Assembly (NCBI GenBank): GCA_016872755.1
Contig: VGZE01000022.1
Coordinates: forward strand, 1 to 36,251
Reading direction: 5' to 3'
DNA length: 36,251 nt
Source of the DNA: Planctomycetota bacterium
Lineage (GTDB): Bacteria > Planctomycetota > UBA1135 > GCA-002686595
How positions within the stretch are numbered: the first letter of the stretch is position 1; the number at the start of each line of letters is the position of its first letter. Both the position numbers and the translations under genes were made by a program. Below the pieces are notes generated by a model. It had not been told where the DNA came from and searched no databases. It was given only the letters and a program-made list of their open reading frames with translations. Of this stretch, positions 32,392-36,251 are shown piece by piece.

Positions 32392-33879
32392 TCAGGCCCT
32401 CTCCGGAGCGGTGCGGAATCCGAATCCGGCCTCGGCGCGATGGACGTGCGGATCGTCCAGCATCTCGAGCGCCATCTCGCGCTGGAAAGGCGGGATCACG
32501 AAGCGATCGTCGAACGTCGCCAGTGCCGTCAGGCGGTAGATGGCGTCGGCCTCTTCGCTGGTGCAGTCCGCCTGGGCCAGCGCGTCGCGTGCCGCCTCCG
32601 CAGAGATGTCCCCCACCGTCACGTGGCGGCGCCACAGCCTCACGGCGAGTTGCTTCTTCAGCGCGTAGCGGACCTTGCCGTCGTTGCCGGCCGCGAAGAG
32701 CTTGCCCAAGTACGCGATCGGCGCGCGCACCTTCTCCACTTCCCCGAAGAGCTGCGAGACATCGCTGCGGACGAGATTGCCGTCCGCGATCGACATGACC
32801 GGCAGGAGCGGCGGAACGTAGAAGAGCATCGGGAACGTGCGATGCTCGACGTGCAGGGGCAGCGCGAGCTTCCATTCCTTGACGAACTTCCATGCCGGCG
32901 AGCGCTGCGCGCTTTCGACGACGGCGTCGGGGACGCCACTCTCGCGGGCCGCCGCGATCACCGCCGGATCGTTCGGATCCAGGATCAGCTCGCGCTGCGC
33001 GTCGACGAGCTCGTGATCCGGCCGCAGTGCAGCCGAGCTGATGCGATCAGCGTCGTAAAGAACGTTGCCGAGGTACCGTATGCGACCGACGCAACTGTGG
33101 AAGCAAGCCGGAGCCTGGCCAGATTCCAAACGCGGGAAGCACAGGATGCACTTCTCAGACTTTCCGGTCGACCAGTTGTAGTAGGTCTTCTTGTACGGGC
33201 AGGCCGGTATGCAGGCGCGCCAGCCGCGGCAGCGAGACTGATTGAGCAGCACGATGCCGTCCTCACCACGCTTGTACAGCGCGCCCGATGGACAGGCCGC
33301 GACGCAGGCGGGGTTCAGACAGTGATTGCAGATGCGCGGCAGGTAGAAGAAGACCAGGCGCTCGACCGAGGAAAGCTGCGCGCGCTGTTCCGGTGAGAGA
33401 TCCTCGAGATTGGGATCGTTCTTGGCGTACACCTCGGAACCGCCGAGATCGTCGTCCCAGTTCGGACCCGCCTCGACGTTGATCGGCTCGCCCGTGACCA
33501 TCGAAATCGGTCGCGCGGTCGGCTGATCGTCGCCCTCGGGCGCATTGAACAGATCGTCGTACTTGTAGGTCCAGGGCTCGTAGTAGTCGTCCATGCTCGG
33601 CATGGACGGGTTGTGGAAGATGTTGGGGACGATGCGCGCCTTGCCCGTCGAGCGCAGCTCGATCACGCCGTCTTCGACACGCCAGCCTCCGCGATAGCTC
33701 TCCTGGTCTTCCCAACGCGTCGGATACCCGGTGCCGGGCTTGGTCTCGACGTTGTTCCACCACATGTACTCGGTTCCGGCGCGGTCGGTCCACACGTTCT
33801 TGCAGGCAATGCTGCACGTGTGACAGCCGATGCACTTGTCCAGGTGGAAGACCAACGCGATCTGCGAGCGAACGTCCAT
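32392..33879 (-). CDS. narH: Respiratory nitrate reductase beta subunit (iron-sulfur)
   Basis: 495 residues (E. coli 512). Four cysteine groups are intact: Cys16/19/22/26 (CIGCHTCSIAC), Cys185/188/193/197 (CNHCLNPACVAAC), Cys218/224/228 with Trp221 (CRGWRACIPAC), and Cys245/248/260/264. The Trp in place of a cysteine is the NarH hallmark of the [3Fe-4S] centre, the other groups holding [4Fe-4S] clusters. It relays electrons from NarI to NarG. ATG at 33879, 20 bp after narG; the open frame upstream to 34251 lies over narG and is shadow. No signal peptide, in keeping with a subunit carried by its partner or facing the cytoplasm. Confidence 0.96.
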   Translation of the reverse strand: MDVRSQIALVFHLDKCIGCHTCSIACKNVWTDRAGTEYMWWNNVETKPGTGYPTRWEDQESYRGGWRVEDGVIELRSTGKARIVPNIFHNPSMPSMDDYYEPWTYKYDDLFNAPEGDDQPTARPISMVTGEPINVEAGPNWDDDLGGSEVYAKNDPNLEDLSPEQRAQLSSVERLVFFYLPRICNHCLNPACVAACPSGALYKRGEDGIVLLNQSRCRGWRACIPACPYKKTYYNWSTGKSEKCILCFPRLESGQAPACFHSCVGRIRYLGNVLYDADRISSAALRPDHELVDAQRELILDPNDPAVIAAARESGVPDAVVESAQRSPAWKFVKEWKLALPLHVEHRTFPMLFYVPPLLPVMSIADGNLVRSDVSQLFGEVEKVRAPIAYLGKLFAAGNDGKVRYALKKQLAVRLWRRHVTVGDISAEAARDALAQADCTSEEADAIYRLTALATFDDRFVIPPFQREMALEMLDDPHVHRAEAGFGFRTAPERA

Positions 33880-33899
33880 TGGGTTGGGGCTTTCCGCTG

Positions 33900-36251
<2,352 letters not shown>

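Overview
The window is high-GC bacterial DNA, densely coded and mostly on the minus strand. It has no RNA genes, insertion sequences, CRISPR arrays or phage genes that I can see. Several contents fit the Planctomycetota or a neighbouring phylum best: secreted HEAT-repeat proteins (one with a VWA domain), paired cobalamin-type radical SAM proteins, a TLGS-type amidase, and an alternative complex III. This assignment is inference from gene content, not from a marker gene.

Left part (1-20.9 kb). Mixed housekeeping and envelope genes in short transcription units. They are: a partial ArnT/PMT-like membrane protein; a divergent amidase; a three-gene unit (DUF4177, HEAT-VWA, NAD(P)H-hydrate epimerase) with a GTGA stop/start overlap; a Kup potassium transporter; a DUF4140/DUF4139 (MuiA-type) protein; two divergently transcribed B12-binding-type radical SAM proteins; a short basic protein; and a large secreted HEAT-repeat protein. 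The HEAT gene lies directly downstream of a histidine kinase/response regulator pair. Tandem 11-bp TTGACA-type repeats lie upstream of both the kinase gene and the HEAT gene, so I infer that the regulator controls both. Next come a 49-aa ORF coupled to a macro-domain gene, a convergent and overlapping peptidase E gene, a 49-aa membrane protein, and a membrane-anchored coiled-coil protein.

Right part (20,996-36,251). One uninterrupted minus-strand run of twelve tightly packed genes, most with overlapping stop/start codons: narG (its 5' end is beyond the window), narH, narJ, narI, a NarK1-type transporter, a NarK2-type transporter, then actA-actB-actC-actD-actE-actF for a complete alternative complex III (ACIII). 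NarGHI reduces nitrate with quinol electrons, the two NarK proteins move nitrate and nitrite, and ACIII oxidises quinol and passes electrons to a cytochrome c or similar carrier. No terminal oxidase is linked to act inside the window. The likely role of this arrangement is to feed periplasmic, cytochrome-c-dependent steps of denitrification through ACIII in place of a bc1 complex. That role is inferred; nir, nor and nos genes would have to be found elsewhere in the genome. The run ends in inverted and direct repeats downstream of actF that could form a terminator.

The most notable features are the nar-act operon, the four-cysteine N-terminal site kept in ActB, and the PhoB-like tandem repeats around the two-component/HEAT locus.
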